A DNA stretch of 64,000 bases. Source: Procambarus clarkii. Taxonomy: Eukaryota > Arthropoda > Malacostraca > Decapoda > Cambaridae. Below the pieces are notes generated by a model. It worked only from the letters and a program-made list of their open reading frames with translations. It was not told the origin of the DNA and made no database searches. Position 1 is the stretch's first letter. The number at the start of each line of letters is the position of its first letter. Made by a program: the position numbers and the translations under genes. Shown here in pieces: positions 62,670 through 64,000 of the stretch. The stretch lies in contig NC_091188.1 of NCBI RefSeq assembly GCF_040958095.1, forward strand, positions 11,651,018-11,715,017, read 5' to 3'.

Positions 62670-63546
62670 TGTTACCTATCGTACGTTACGGCTCGTGATC
62701 CTACAGCAGCCAAACTTTAATAAGTCTAGGGATACGACACAACTGCTGTTCTCAATAGCGAATCACCAGTATAACCCCTTAATAAGTAATGAGCACAAAA
62801 ATAGAATCTTCATAGGACTGAAGAATAAAGACAATAAGTATATATATATAAAATTATATTAAATAAATCTCAAAAGCAAACAGATGATTATATGGTCACA
62901 ATATATCACATTAAAAATATCACTGTAACTTCCAGACATTAAATCAATATTAATATATATATGGCTATTTCAGAACAAAAGAATGACTTAACTCCAAGAT
63001 GTTGTCTCCCTGGTTCCCGTCCAGCTACTGAACAAAATAACGCGGGAATCAAAACAGATTGCCTCGCCCCGCGAATAATTTGCCAAAGTTACAATATTTA
63101 TGATTCCAACAATGGAGCAATACATTGTGACAAGAGTAATCTTAAACTAACTTAATGAATAATTAATACATATTGATATGCACAAATTAAAGTAATTATT
63201 CTTTACATAGTAATTAAAATATGCATACAGAAGGAAATAATGGCATGCACACCCAGCAACGGACGATCCCACGACAATTTGCCAGATACAGTTCACTCAA
63301 TTATTATTTCACTCTGTTACCCACTTATGATCACATATAAATCATTAGTTCCCGTAGGAAAACTGATCACACAAAGAAATAAACAATCATTCCCACGATA
63401 CGCTGGGCCTAACGCCAACACTGTAACATGAATGTGCATTTGCATAGAACATATAAGTATAACAATATACATGCTTGTAATTTACATACAATTATAAATG
63501 TACATATTAATATATTTACTTACGTATCTTATAAGGGTACGTAACA
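62670..63546 (-). repeat. 5' LTR (relative to the element)
   Basis: Same length and ends as the 3' LTR. It should contain the promoter that drives the minus-strand genomic RNA. I could not place a convincing TATA box or polyadenylation site within it. Confidence 0.95.
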
Positions 63547-63587
63547 CACATAACGCCAGAACACAAGTAAAGACCAGGACAAAGGCA

Positions 63588-64000
<413 letters not shown>

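Larger units (their letters stand above)
57022..63546 (-). mobile_element. Ty3/gypsy-type LTR retrotransposon with integrase before RT
   Basis: Complete insertion, 6525 bp, flanked by the duplication CACAT at 57017-57021 and 63547-63551. Its 877 bp LTRs start TG and end CA, with a primer site next to the 5' LTR (62644-62661) and a purine tract next to the 3' LTR. One ORF fills the interior. The domain order is Gag-PR-INT-RT, the copia-like order known for the Gmr1 group of gypsy elements. LTRs differ at four sites, all transitions, so the insertion is recent. The internal deletion in RT/RNase H means this copy cannot complete reverse transcription alone. Confidence 0.93.

Overview
This is eukaryotic DNA, almost certainly from a decapod crustacean, and a crayfish or lobster is my best guess. 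Three things point there: arthropod-type split genes, TTAGG-type pentanucleotide repeats at the right edge, and many tRNA-derived SINEs and (GT)n, (GA)n and (AT)n arrays of a style I associate with decapod genomes. The species itself is inference. The window is mostly mobile and repetitive DNA around two conserved host genes.

Left part (1-30 kb). The 5' portion of PSMD1 (26S proteasome subunit Rpn2) lies on the minus strand as six coding exons between 10234 and 273; the rest of the gene is beyond the left edge. A complete four-exon CHIC family gene (cysteine-rich hydrophobic domain protein, 167 aa) lies on the plus strand from 18206 to 26698. The two genes are divergent, with start codons about 8 kb apart. 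Between them sit a truncated LINE, an apparently full-length CR1-type LINE with two intact ORFs (SGNH esterase-type ORF1; endonuclease plus reverse transcriptase ORF2), a tRNA-SINE tail and a hAT-like element. PSMD1 introns carry a TA-flanked MITE, a TTAA-flanked piggyBac-like element and several SINEs. CHIC introns carry degraded LINE pieces.

Middle part (30-57 kb). No host gene was recognised here. This stretch holds SINEs of three families, LINE fragments (one split by a SINE), minisatellites with 18, 24, 29, 30 and 32 bp units, long microsatellites, a 348 bp MITE with near-perfect 29 bp inverted ends, and a 1.46 kb element with inverted ends of about 160 bp.

Right part (57-64 kb). A young LTR retrotransposon occupies 57022-63546 on the minus strand. 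It has two 877 bp LTRs with only four differences, a 5 bp target duplication CACAT, a proline-type primer site and one 1459-codon ORF. The domain order is Gag, protease, integrase, reverse transcriptase. Integrase before RT is copia-like, but the RT is Ty3/gypsy-like, as in the Gmr1 group. An in-frame deletion has removed the end of RT and nearly all of RNase H. This element is the most unusual thing in the window.

How the parts relate. PSMD1 and CHIC are ordinary host genes with no evident functional link. The CR1 element (autonomous in appearance), the tRNA-SINEs that share a 3' tail with a LINE family, and the RNase H-deleted LTR element (which would need a helper) form a picture of recent and continuing retrotransposition. 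The DNA transposon remnants are all non-autonomous.
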